NCBI GenBank assembly: GCA_903838095.1
Contig: CAILXE010000013.1
Span: 1 to 6,461 of the forward strand
DNA from: an uncultured Chlorobiaceae bacterium
Lineage (GTDB): Bacteria > Bacteroidota > Chlorobiia > Chlorobiales > Chlorobiaceae
DNA: 6,461 nt
Direction of reading: 5' to 3'
This document shows, in pieces, positions 1 through 6,194 of the stretch. Each line of letters opens with the position of its first letter. Position 1 is the first letter of the stretch. The position numbers and the translations under genes were made by a program. Below the pieces are notes generated by a model that was not told where the DNA came from, did no database searches, and saw only the letters and a list, made by a program, of their open reading frames with translations.

Positions 1-718
1 ACCCGCCGGCTTTGGTGGTATAACCTGTCTTGATACCTACCGCATAGCGATATTTATCAAGAAGCTTGTTGTGGGTTCTCAGAACATAAACCTTATGAGT
101 CGTCTGTTCCATAAATACAGCTTTCTCAAGACGTGCAACATTGTTAAACAGCGGATTCCTGACCGCGTATTCTGTCAGACGCAACAAATCGCCTGCTGTT
201 GATATATTGCCAGCATACCGTCCTTTATCAAAACCCGCAGGATTGGTAAACCAGGAATTTTTCATGCCGATCATTTTTGCCTTGTAGTTCATGGAACTTA
301 CAAATGAATCAACATTACCTGAAAGATAAATCGCTATGGCAAATGCCGCATCGTTGCTTGAATTAACCATAGCAGCCTTAACCAGATCAAGAAGCTTGAT
401 TTTATCACCTTGTCTGAAGCCTGCTTTAGACGGCTCAACCATTGTCGCTTCTTTGGTAATAAGGACATCCTGATCAAGTCGGCCACTTTCTATGGCAATA
501 ATGCAGGTCAGTATTTTTGTGAGGCTGGCCGGAGAAACTGGCCTGTCGATATCCTTGGCCATCAAGACTTTAGAACTCCCAATCTCCTTTAGAATGTAGG
601 AATTTATGCAACCTTGAGATAAGGGTGAATCATCTATTCTTTGAGCTCTTAATGAAAGAGGCAAGATCATGACCGTGATAACGATAACAAAAAAAGCAAC
701 AAGGTATTGCAGTATCAT
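1..718 (-). CDS. D-alanyl-D-alanine carboxypeptidase (penicillin-binding, peptidase S11), 3' part cut off by window edge
   Basis: This is a serine DD-carboxypeptidase that removes the terminal D-alanine from peptidoglycan stem peptides in the periplasm. The reading frame is open from the ATG at 716-718 to the left edge, giving 239 residues. All three active-site motifs of the family are present in order: SLTK (SxxK) at residues 65-68, SSN (SxN) at 120-122 and KTG at 230-232, inside IKTGYTTKAGG. A hydrophobic segment at about residues 4-22 looks like a signal peptide or membrane anchor. The C-terminal part, which in PBP5-like proteins holds a beta domain and membrane anchor, lies outside the window. 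The start is chosen because AGAGGAGG sits 9 nt upstream. The frame stays open upstream to another ATG at 794-796, which would add 26 residues including the basic stretch QRR and give the signal peptide a positive n-region. Family assignment is firm; the exact subtype (DacA, DacC, DacD) cannot be decided. Confidence 0.93.
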   Translation of the reverse strand, partial: MILQYLVAFFVIVITVMILPLSLRAQRIDDSPLSQGCINSYILKEIGSSKVLMAKDIDRPVSPASLTKILTCIIAIESGRLDQDVLITKEATMVEPSKAGFRQGDKIKLLDLVKAAMVNSSNDAAFAIAIYLSGNVDSFVSSMNYKAKMIGMKNSWFTNPAGFDKGRYAGNISTAGDLLRLTEYAVRNPLFNNVARLEKAVFMEQTTHKVYVLRTHNKLLDKYRYAVGIKTGYTTKAGG

Positions 719-727
719 GGAAGAAAT

Positions 728-735
728 CCTCCTCT
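728..735 (-). promoter_or_regulatory. Strong Shine-Dalgarno sequence of the DD-carboxypeptidase
   Basis: On the minus strand this reads AGAGGAGG, a near-perfect match to the anti-Shine-Dalgarno end of 16S rRNA, followed by a 9-nt spacer and ATG at 718. It is the best ribosome binding site in the window and decides the start in favour of 718 over the in-frame ATG at 796. Confidence 0.75.
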
Positions 736-903
736 GTAGAGGGAAAGACTGTTTCCATGAAAGAAACATCGGGAATTTCAGGAGCTGAAATAGCATTGAT
801 GGAATAAATTGTTCTTTTTTAATGCGAGAAGGTAATAAGATATTTCACCCTCAATAAAGTAAAGCAAAGGGATAAAATGCAAACGGGTTAATACCTTTTT
901 TTT

Positions 904-939
904 AAAAAAATTGCACAACGGGTTATAACGCGCAATTTT
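904..939 (-). terminator. Probable rho-independent terminator after the LysE-family gene
   Basis: Read on the minus strand, AAAATTGC (939-932) pairs with GCAATTTT (914-907) around a loop of about 17 nt, and the right arm runs into an unbroken TTTTTTT tract (910-904). It begins 5 nt after the TAA stop of the LysE-family gene. The stem is AT-rich and the loop long, so strength is uncertain. Position and U-tract suit termination before the carboxypeptidase gene, which would then have its own promoter in the roughly 180 nt that follow. I could not pick out a convincing -35/-10 pair there. Confidence 0.6.
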
Positions 940-944
940 ATCTT

Positions 945-1571
945 TTAGCGTTCCGAAACAGCAAGTTTAACAGCAAGACTGACAAACACTAAGGCAGCGA
1001 TCCTGTTGAGCGCATTTTGAGCGAGCACGGAGTTGCGAAACCGCTCTCCAAGACTACCTGCAAAAAAACTGATGAGACCAAAAACAAGCAACGTCGCTGT
1101 AAGGAAAACTCCTCCAAGCTGAAAAAACTGCAAAATCATGGAGCCGCGATGCGGATCAGCAAATTGCGGCAAAAATGCCATAAAAAAAAATGAAACCTTG
1201 GGATTGGTGAGATTCATAACAATACCCCGCAGATAAAGTCGCCCATTGGAAAGCGCCTGAACGGGTTTTTGCTGAAGAGTAATAGTTGTTGCCTTAAGTG
1301 CCTGCCAGGCAAGATAGACAAGATAGGCTGCACCAATAAATTTCAGGGTACCAAAAGCAAGCGATGATGAGCGCAAAAGAGCGGCAAGGCCAAATGCAAC
1401 AGCGGCTGTATGTGCAAAAAGACCTGTAGCAAGGCCAAGTGTAACATAGATTCCTGATTTCCGTCCGTTCTGGGCTGACTGCGCCAAGACAAAAAGGTTG
1501 TCGGGGCCGGGAGACAACGCAAGAATAAGTGATGTCGAAAAAAATGCAAGCAGCACATTACTGTCAATCAT
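945..1571 (-). CDS. LysE/RhtB family amino-acid exporter
   Basis: This is an inner-membrane transporter of the LysE/RhtB superfamily, whose characterised members export amino acids such as lysine, threonine, homoserine or leucine. At 208 residues it is full family length. Family hallmarks are visible: the first membrane helix ends in SPGPDN (residues 20-25), followed by GLATGLFAHT (46-55), the AAYLVYLAWQAL helix (81-92), NPKVSFFFMAFLPQF (123-137), and two further hydrophobic segments at about 153-172 and 188-204. That suggests five to six membrane segments. The substrate cannot be read from sequence. The start at ATG 1569-1571 lacks a good Shine-Dalgarno sequence, but it gives the normal N-terminus one helix ahead of the PGP motif. 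The gene is transcribed away from the lipoprotein/protease pair and is followed by a likely terminator, so it is probably monocistronic. Confidence 0.93.
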   Translation of the reverse strand: MIDSNVLLAFFSTSLILALSPGPDNLFVLAQSAQNGRKSGIYVTLGLATGLFAHTAAVAFGLAALLRSSSLAFGTLKFIGAAYLVYLAWQALKATTITLQQKPVQALSNGRLYLRGIVMNLTNPKVSFFFMAFLPQFADPHRGSMILQFFQLGGVFLTATLLVFGLISFFAGSLGERFRNSVLAQNALNRIAALVFVSLAVKLAVSER

Positions 1572-1708
1572 AACCGCATGTTGTCTTCGTTATCTGTTAT
1601 TGACCGGGTCGCCAACCTGCCTTCAGATTCAAGCGTGTATTCTCTTAACAATAACAATAATCATTAGATTCCGAACAATCAAATATCGCTTGGCTGAGGT
1701 ACCCATTA
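1572..1708. promoter_or_regulatory. Divergent intergenic region between exporter and lipoprotein genes
   Basis: These 137 nt separate two divergent genes and must hold the promoter of at least one of them. The middle (about 1645-1700) is AT-rich, with a short run of ACAATAACAATAATCATTA. On the minus strand TTGATT and TATTGT lie 17 nt apart (about 1652-1680), a weak sigma-70-like match that could serve the exporter. On the plus strand TTGACC (1600-1605) is a fair -35 element, but no good -10 follows at the proper distance. No clear operator or riboswitch was recognised. Confidence 0.35.
1696..1700 (+). promoter_or_regulatory. Shine-Dalgarno sequence supporting a TTG start
   Basis: GAGGT lies exactly 8 nt before the TTG at 1709-1711, ideal spacing. 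The next candidate, ATG at 1727-1729 in the same frame, is 26 nt away from it and has no Shine-Dalgarno sequence of its own. This favours the TTG start for the small lipoprotein. Confidence 0.55.
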
Positions 1709-2056
1709 TTGATATATTTGTTTATTATGATAAAGTTATGGACTACAATAGCAATCTTTGCCACACTGAATTTCACCTGTTTAACGGGATGTATCATGGC
1801 TGTTGAGAAAAATTCATTATCACGGCCACAAACTTTTGTGTTGTGTGGAAAAATTGTAACCGGCGGGGTTATTTGTCCTCTTTTACTTTGTGAAGACGGA
1901 GAAACAATTGCTCTTGATGGTGTAAGGCCTGGGCAGTTTGAAGCAGGCACCCGACTCGAACTTGAAGGCATAAAAGTAAATTATTCCCCATGCCAACAAG
2001 GAAAAGAGGCGTTTCGCGTTGACCGGATTTTGTCAATTAATAGTGTATCTCAATGA
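1709..2056 (+). CDS. Small cysteine-rich predicted lipoprotein of unknown function
   Basis: I do not recognise a named gene. The 115-residue product has a hydrophobic N-terminus (about residues 10-26) ending in LTGC (25-28), which fits a lipobox, so Cys28 would be lipidated and the protein anchored in the inner or outer membrane facing the periplasm. The mature part (about 88 residues) has four more cysteines (46, 56, 61, 95), enough for two disulfides, and a beta-rich pattern: CGKIVTGGVICPLL, EDGETIALDG, AGTRLELEGIKV, then SPCQQG and a final strand. This resembles small exported OB-fold-like domains such as DUF5818, a resemblance from memory that has not been searched. It probably starts at TTG 1709 because of the GAGGT 8 nt upstream; ATG 1727 (residue 7) is the alternative and keeps the lipobox. 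It lies 60 nt before the RTX protease on the same strand with no terminator between, so the two are probably cotranscribed. Confidence 0.75.
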   Translation: MIYLFIMIKLWTTIAIFATLNFTCLTGCIMAVEKNSLSRPQTFVLCGKIVTGGVICPLLLCEDGETIALDGVRPGQFEAGTRLELEGIKVNYSPCQQGKEAFRVDRILSINSVSQ

Positions 2057-2116
2057 CGCTGACCACATCCATTCGCATGCGACCGGCATTCTGAAATTTA
2101 AGCGGAAAATAAAATC

Positions 2117-5100
2117 ATGTCAAATTCATTCAAACCAGACGATCCGCTGTATTCAAGCCAATGGCATCTCGGGATGATTGGCCAATTGGGTTATGGCGCA
2201 GGTAGCTCAACCTTTTCAGGGCTTGAACGGGTCTGGGCGGACTACCGGGGGCAAGGGGTAACCGTTGGTCTATGGGATACAGGAGTACAGCAAACCCACT
2301 GGGATCTGGATGCCAATTACAATGCCAGTCGTCAGGTAACAATTTCCGGAACACTCAATAACGGCCTGCCATTAACCTCATCAGACGGCCATGGAACATC
2401 CGTTGCGGGGCTTATTGCCGCTGAAAATAACGGACTTGGCGGTATTGGTATTGCATTTAAGTCTCAGATTACCGCAATCAGGATTTTTGGTGGACAGGAT
2501 GACATTAACTCTGCATGGGCGAGATATCTGCTCACACTCGACAGTCTTGGCAATTTTGATGTTACGAATCACAGTTACGGTAAATACCCCAATTTCGTTG
2601 TAGCCGGTGATGTTGCAAAGTTTGCCAATGCTTCGGCTTACGGTCGTAATGGACTTGGCACTATCAATATAAAATCAGCCGGCAATAACAATATTGACGG
2701 CAACGGAGATGCTCTTGATGCCTCCCGTCATACGGTTACGGTTGCGGCTATCGATTCAACTGGCATAGTAGCACAGTATTCAACATACGGAGCACATATT
2801 CTTGTTTCCGCACCAGCCGGTTCAGTGACTACCGACCTGCTTGGCACAGGAAATGGCTATGATGGCCTTTTGAATGATGATTACACCAATCAGTTCAGTG
2901 GAACCTCTGCTGCTGGACCTGTAACTGTTGGAGTCGTTACATTGATGCTCAGCGCCAACAAGTCTCTTGGATGGCGCGATGTGCAAAATATTCTTGCCTA
3001 CTCATCCCTCGGTGCCGGAAGCCTTTACGGTGGGGCGAAAACAAACGAAAACTTGTCATGGAAATGGAACGGCGCCGACAACTGGAACGGTGGCGGACTG
3101 CATTACAGTGAAGACTACGGATACGGAATAGTTAACGCATTTAACGCCGTCAGAATGGCTGAAGTGTGGAGTATCATGTATCCGACGGCTGCAACATCAC
3201 TCACTGAAGCTGTTGCAAAAACAGGTACGATCACTTTCCCTTCAAAGACCATTGCCGACCTGGCAACGTCAACCTTTACATTCAACGTATCTGATATTGT
3301 CAGCCTTGAGCACGTTGACCTTACAATTAATCTGACACATTCAAATTTCACCAACCTTCGGATAAGCCTGGTATCTCCTGAAGGCACGACAATGAGTCTC
3401 TACAACGGCAGCACCGGCAATGCTTCAATCTCTGATTACGGCTTGACATATACGTTTGGAATAGATGGCCTGCGAGGTGAGTCAAGCCTCGGTGACTGGA
3501 AGTTGCTGATTAAGGATGCCATAAAAAATGATTCCGGAACACTTAATTCTATTGCCTTTACAGGCTATGGTTCAACGGCGACCACCAACGATGTTTATCA
3601 CTACACCGATGAGGTTCTGACCACACTTGCGGCCACAGGCCAATCATCGCGTCTGACGCTTTCCGACACTGATGGGGGAACAGACTGGATTGATGCTGCG
3701 GCGATGTATCGTAATCTTGAGCTTAATCTGACTGAAAATTCAACCTCTACACTGGCAGGCAAGAGTTTTCTCACAATTGCGGCAGGTTCAAAAATTGAGA
3801 ACGCCATCGCTGGTGATGGTAACGATATATTAATCGGCAATGCACTGGACAATGTGCTTTACGGTATGAGAGGGGACGATACTATCTCCGGTATGGCTGG
3901 CAACGACACGCTGGACGGCGGAAGTGGTTCAGACACTGCTGTTTTTTCCGGAAATCGCTCAATGTACACGATCACTCTTGACAACGACGTAACTGTAGTA
4001 TCAGGGCCGGACGGTATAGACAGACTAAGCCACTTTGAATATCTGCATTTTGACGATAATACAATTGCCGACCCATCTGCAGTACTAAGCGACACGATTC
4101 ATCCTTTACTCCTGAGCTCTTCACCAACTGACAATGCAACTGCCGTTGCTTCAGGCGCGAACATTGTTTTGACCTTCAACGAGTCAGTACAGGCTGGTAC
4201 CGGCTCATTTGTTATCTACAACGCAGGAGGAACGGTATGGAAATCGATCAGCGCTGCAGATACCTCACAGGTTTATATATCTTTTGAAACAGTCACGATT
4301 AACCCTGTTGATAATCTTGCTCCCGGCAGCAAATACTATATACTGATTGATAATACGGCTCTGAAGGATTTTGCGGGCAACAATTTTGATGGAATAGCAG
4401 CATCAACAGTTTTCAATTTTGAGACAGATTTGAACTACAACACAATCACGGGAACGAATGCTGTAAATATTTTGATTGGAACTGACGGTGATGACCGTAT
4501 TTTCGGCCTGCTTGGCAATGACTCGCTGTACGGAAACGCAGGAAATGACCTGCTCGATGGCGGAGGGGGCAGCGACCGTATGACTGGCGGCGCAGGAAAT
4601 GATATCTATATTGTTGATAATTCAGGTGATACCGTTATCGAAAACACAAGCTCCGGTACCGACACAGTACAGACCTCACTGACGACGCTTACACTCAGTT
4701 CAAATGTTGAAAACCTTGAATATACAGGTACCCTGGCTTTTTCGGGAAATGGCAATACTCTCGCTAACTCTGTCACGGGAAATACGGGAAACGACCTGTT
4801 AAACGGAAAAGAAGGTAACGACAGGCTCACCGGTGGAAGTGGTTCCGATATTTTCCGTTTCGACACTCTCCTGAATGCCTCAACAAATGTTGATACTCTT
4901 GTTGATTTCACATCGAACCTCGATAAAATTCAACTTGAAAACTCGATTTTCAAAAAATTAATCACAACTGGTGCGCTGTTACCAGCTAATCTGGTATCAA
5001 GTTCGGACGGTAAGGCTCTTGATGCAAACGACTATATCCTTTTCAACTCTACAACCCACGCTCTCTCTTATGATGCCGACGGAAGCGGTAGCGGTGCGGC

Positions 5101-5164
5101 GATACAGTTTGCAACATTGATTGGAGTCACATCGGTTACAGCATCAGATTTTGTCGTAACCTGA
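2117..5164 (+). CDS. Secreted RTX subtilisin-like serine protease (kexin-type S8 with P domain and calcium-binding repeats)
   Basis: This is a predicted calcium-dependent extracellular serine endopeptidase. The S8 domain spans about residues 8-350, with Asp54 (LWDTGV), His92 (DGHGTSVAG), oxyanion Asn190 (SAGNN) and Ser264 (SGTSAAGP). The mature-type N-terminus DPLYSSQWHL and the WRDVQNIL helix (286-293) point to the kexin/proprotein convertase branch. A P domain follows (about 368-485; LRISLVSPEGT, LGDWKLLIKD). Residues 490-565 resemble the serralysin M10 C-terminal region leading into RTX block 1 (565-606). Then come an RTX-associated module (609-652), an Ig-like domain of SbsA/Big_5 type (about 660-770), RTX block 2 (788-830), a linker module (831-887), RTX block 3 (888-912) and a terminal region (913-1015) with LSYDADGSGSG and a hydrophobic DFVVT end, like type I secretion signals. 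There is no signal peptide and no prodomain. The start ATG 2117 has only a weak GCGGA upstream. The gene appears intact. Natural substrates are unknown, and no ABC exporter genes lie in the window. Confidence 0.93.
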   Translation: MSNSFKPDDPLYSSQWHLGMIGQLGYGAGSSTFSGLERVWADYRGQGVTVGLWDTGVQQTHWDLDANYNASRQVTISGTLNNGLPLTSSDGHGTSVAGLIAAENNGLGGIGIAFKSQITAIRIFGGQDDINSAWARYLLTLDSLGNFDVTNHSYGKYPNFVVAGDVAKFANASAYGRNGLGTINIKSAGNNNIDGNGDALDASRHTVTVAAIDSTGIVAQYSTYGAHILVSAPAGSVTTDLLGTGNGYDGLLNDDYTNQFSGTSAAGPVTVGVVTLMLSANKSLGWRDVQNILAYSSLGAGSLYGGAKTNENLSWKWNGADNWNGGGLHYSEDYGYGIVNAFNAVRMAEVWSIMYPTAATSLTEAVAKTGTITFPSKTIADLATSTFTFNVSDIVSLEHVDLTINLTHSNFTNLRISLVSPEGTTMSLYNGSTGNASISDYGLTYTFGIDGLRGESSLGDWKLLIKDAIKNDSGTLNSIAFTGYGSTATTNDVYHYTDEVLTTLAATGQSSRLTLSDTDGGTDWIDAAAMYRNLELNLTENSTSTLAGKSFLTIAAGSKIENAIAGDGNDILIGNALDNVLYGMRGDDTISGMAGNDTLDGGSGSDTAVFSGNRSMYTITLDNDVTVVSGPDGIDRLSHFEYLHFDDNTIADPSAVLSDTIHPLLLSSSPTDNATAVASGANIVLTFNESVQAGTGSFVIYNAGGTVWKSISAADTSQVYISFETVTINPVDNLAPGSKYYILIDNTALKDFAGNNFDGIAASTVFNFETDLNYNTITGTNAVNILIGTDGDDRIFGLLGNDSLYGNAGNDLLDGGGGSDRMTGGAGNDIYIVDNSGDTVIENTSSGTDTVQTSLTTLTLSSNVENLEYTGTLAFSGNGNTLANSVTGNTGNDLLNGKEGNDRLTGGSGSDIFRFDTLLNASTNVDTLVDFTSNLDKIQLENSIFKKLITTGALLPANLVSSSDGKALDANDYILFNSTTHALSYDADGSGSGAAIQFATLIGVTSVTASDFVVT
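3809..3934 (+). repeat. RTX calcium-binding nonapeptide block 1 (coding)
   Basis: Residues 565-606 of the protease carry about four to five glycine/aspartate nonapeptides of the GGxGxDxUx type: AGDGNDILI, GMRGDDTIS, GMAGNDTLD and GGSGSDTAV, with one degenerate copy (GNALDNVLY). Such repeats bind calcium and fold into a parallel beta roll after secretion. Confidence 0.85.
4478..4606 (+). repeat. RTX calcium-binding nonapeptide block 2 (coding)
   Basis: Residues 788-830 contain about five successive nonapeptides: GTDGDDRIF, GLLGNDSLY, GNAGNDLLD, GGGGSDRMT and GGAGNDIYI. This is the longest and most regular block in the protein, directly after the Ig-like domain. Confidence 0.85.
4778..4852 (+). 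repeat. RTX calcium-binding nonapeptide block 3 (coding)
   Basis: Residues 888-912 contain three nonapeptides (GNTGNDLLN, GKEGNDRLT, GGSGSDIFR), separated from block 2 by a roughly 57-residue linker containing SSGTDTVQTSL and NVENLEYTGT, a module often seen between RTX blocks. Confidence 0.8.
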
Positions 5165-5195
5165 CGTAGAGGTTATTCAACATAAGCAAATAAGG

Positions 5196-6194
5196 GTGAG
5201 TGATTTTCGTTTCATCAAGGATTCAGAACAACTTCCAGATAATGGAGAGTTCAAAACCCCATTAAATGTTCGTAAGCTTGTTCATGCCAGACCGATGCCT
5301 ACCGAAAATCTCTCAAGGCTGGCACTGGTTATAAGATTTCTCAAACCGGTTACCTGGATTCCGGTAATATGGAGTTTTCTTTGTGGAGCCGTTGCCAGTG
5401 GAGCGTTTGGATGGAGTGATGTATTGGGGGTAAAATTTATTCTTGGCATGATGCTGACCGGCCCCCTTGCAAGTGGAACCTGCCAGATGTTGAACGACTA
5501 TTTTGACCGTGATCTTGATGAGATCAATGAGCCAAACCGCCCAATTCCCGGTGGCGCAATCTCATTGCAAAATGCTACTATCCTGATTGCTCTCTGGTCG
5601 GTTCTCTCAGTCATAGCCGGCTATCTGATTCACCCACTGATCGGCTTTTACGTCGTCATCGGCATTGTCAATGCCCACCTCTACAGTGCCAACCCCATCA
5701 AGCTAAAAAAACGACTTTGGGCCGGAAATATCATTGTTGCTGTCTCCTACCTTGTGATTCCGTGGATTGCCGGTGAAATTGCCTATAATCCGAACTTTAC
5801 GATCTTGTCATTGCAGCCATCACTGATTGTTGCCGGGCTTTTTACCCTTTCCAGCACTGGCACCATGACTATTAATGACTTTAAATCAATTGAGGGAGAC
5901 CGACAGGTTGGCATCAGAACCCTCCCTGTGGTATTTGGAGAGACCAATGCTGCCAAAATTGCTGCGGCACTGATCAATATTGGCCAGATTCTGGCTGCCG
6001 TTTATATGTTCATGATCGGCCAATCCACTTATGGCATTGTTGTTGCCGCTCTTGTTATCCCTCAATTCATATTGCAGTTTTATCTGGTGAAGTCACCAGC
6101 GACAATGGATGTCCGCTACAATGCCATTGCGCAAAACTTTCTGGTTGCAGGTATGCTTGTCTGCGCTTTCGCCATCAGAGCCGCAAGACCATGA
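5196..6194 (+). CDS. chlG: Chlorophyll/bacteriochlorophyll synthase (UbiA-family prenyltransferase)
   Basis: This integral membrane enzyme esterifies (bacterio)chlorophyllide with a C20 isoprenoid alcohol, using its diphosphate, in the last step of (bacterio)chlorophyll synthesis. It has both aspartate-rich UbiA motifs: NDYFDRDLD (residues 100-108, with Asp101, 104 and 108) followed by EINEPNRPIP, and NDFKSIEGDRQ (227-237) followed by RTLPVVFG. About eight to nine hydrophobic segments follow a roughly 45-residue soluble N-terminus. The C-terminal stretch (VIPQFILQFYLV, IAQNFLVAGML) recalls cyanobacterial ChlG more than proteobacterial BchG, so chlG is favoured. Green sulfur bacteria carry three such paralogues (BchG, ChlG, BchK), and bchG remains possible. 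Length (332 aa) is normal for the family. The assigned start is GTG at 5196, 31 nt after the protease stop. No well-spaced Shine-Dalgarno sequence is seen (AGAGG at 5168-5172 is 23 nt away), so the true start is uncertain; the first internal Met is residue 34. The 3' end overlaps the glycosyltransferase gene. Confidence 0.9.
   Translation: MSDFRFIKDSEQLPDNGEFKTPLNVRKLVHARPMPTENLSRLALVIRFLKPVTWIPVIWSFLCGAVASGAFGWSDVLGVKFILGMMLTGPLASGTCQMLNDYFDRDLDEINEPNRPIPGGAISLQNATILIALWSVLSVIAGYLIHPLIGFYVVIGIVNAHLYSANPIKLKKRLWAGNIIVAVSYLVIPWIAGEIAYNPNFTILSLQPSLIVAGLFTLSSTGTMTINDFKSIEGDRQVGIRTLPVVFGETNAAKIAAALINIGQILAAVYMFMIGQSTYGIVVAALVIPQFILQFYLVKSPATMDVRYNAIAQNFLVAGMLVCAFAIRAARP

Noticed and set aside
410..592. 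60-residue plus-strand open frame
   Set aside because: It lies inside the carboxypeptidase gene on the opposite strand, which carries all three S11 motifs; the plus-strand product resembles nothing.
896..910. Run of eight T followed by seven A
   Set aside because: Its A part is explained as the U-tract of the exporter terminator; no independent element is supported.
1600..1629. Possible sigma-70 promoter with TTGACC as -35 for the lipoprotein gene
   Set aside because: The expected -10 position reads TCAGAT, matching only about half of the consensus, so it is not reported as a promoter.
1498..1971. Two open frames (plus 1498-1806 and minus 1645-1971) across the divergent region
   Set aside because: They overlap the start of the exporter or the lipoprotein in other frames and have no ribosome site or recognisable domain.
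3809..4852. Glycine/aspartate-rich repeats as possible DNA repeats or a CRISPR-like array
   Set aside because: The periodicity is 9 codons at the protein level with varied codons, as in RTX repeats; there are no identical direct repeats with unique spacers.
2130..4911. Several 60-100 residue open frames within the protease gene, on both strands
   Set aside because: They are shadows of a repeat-rich coding sequence with strong protein-level support in the main frame; none has a ribosome site or family features.
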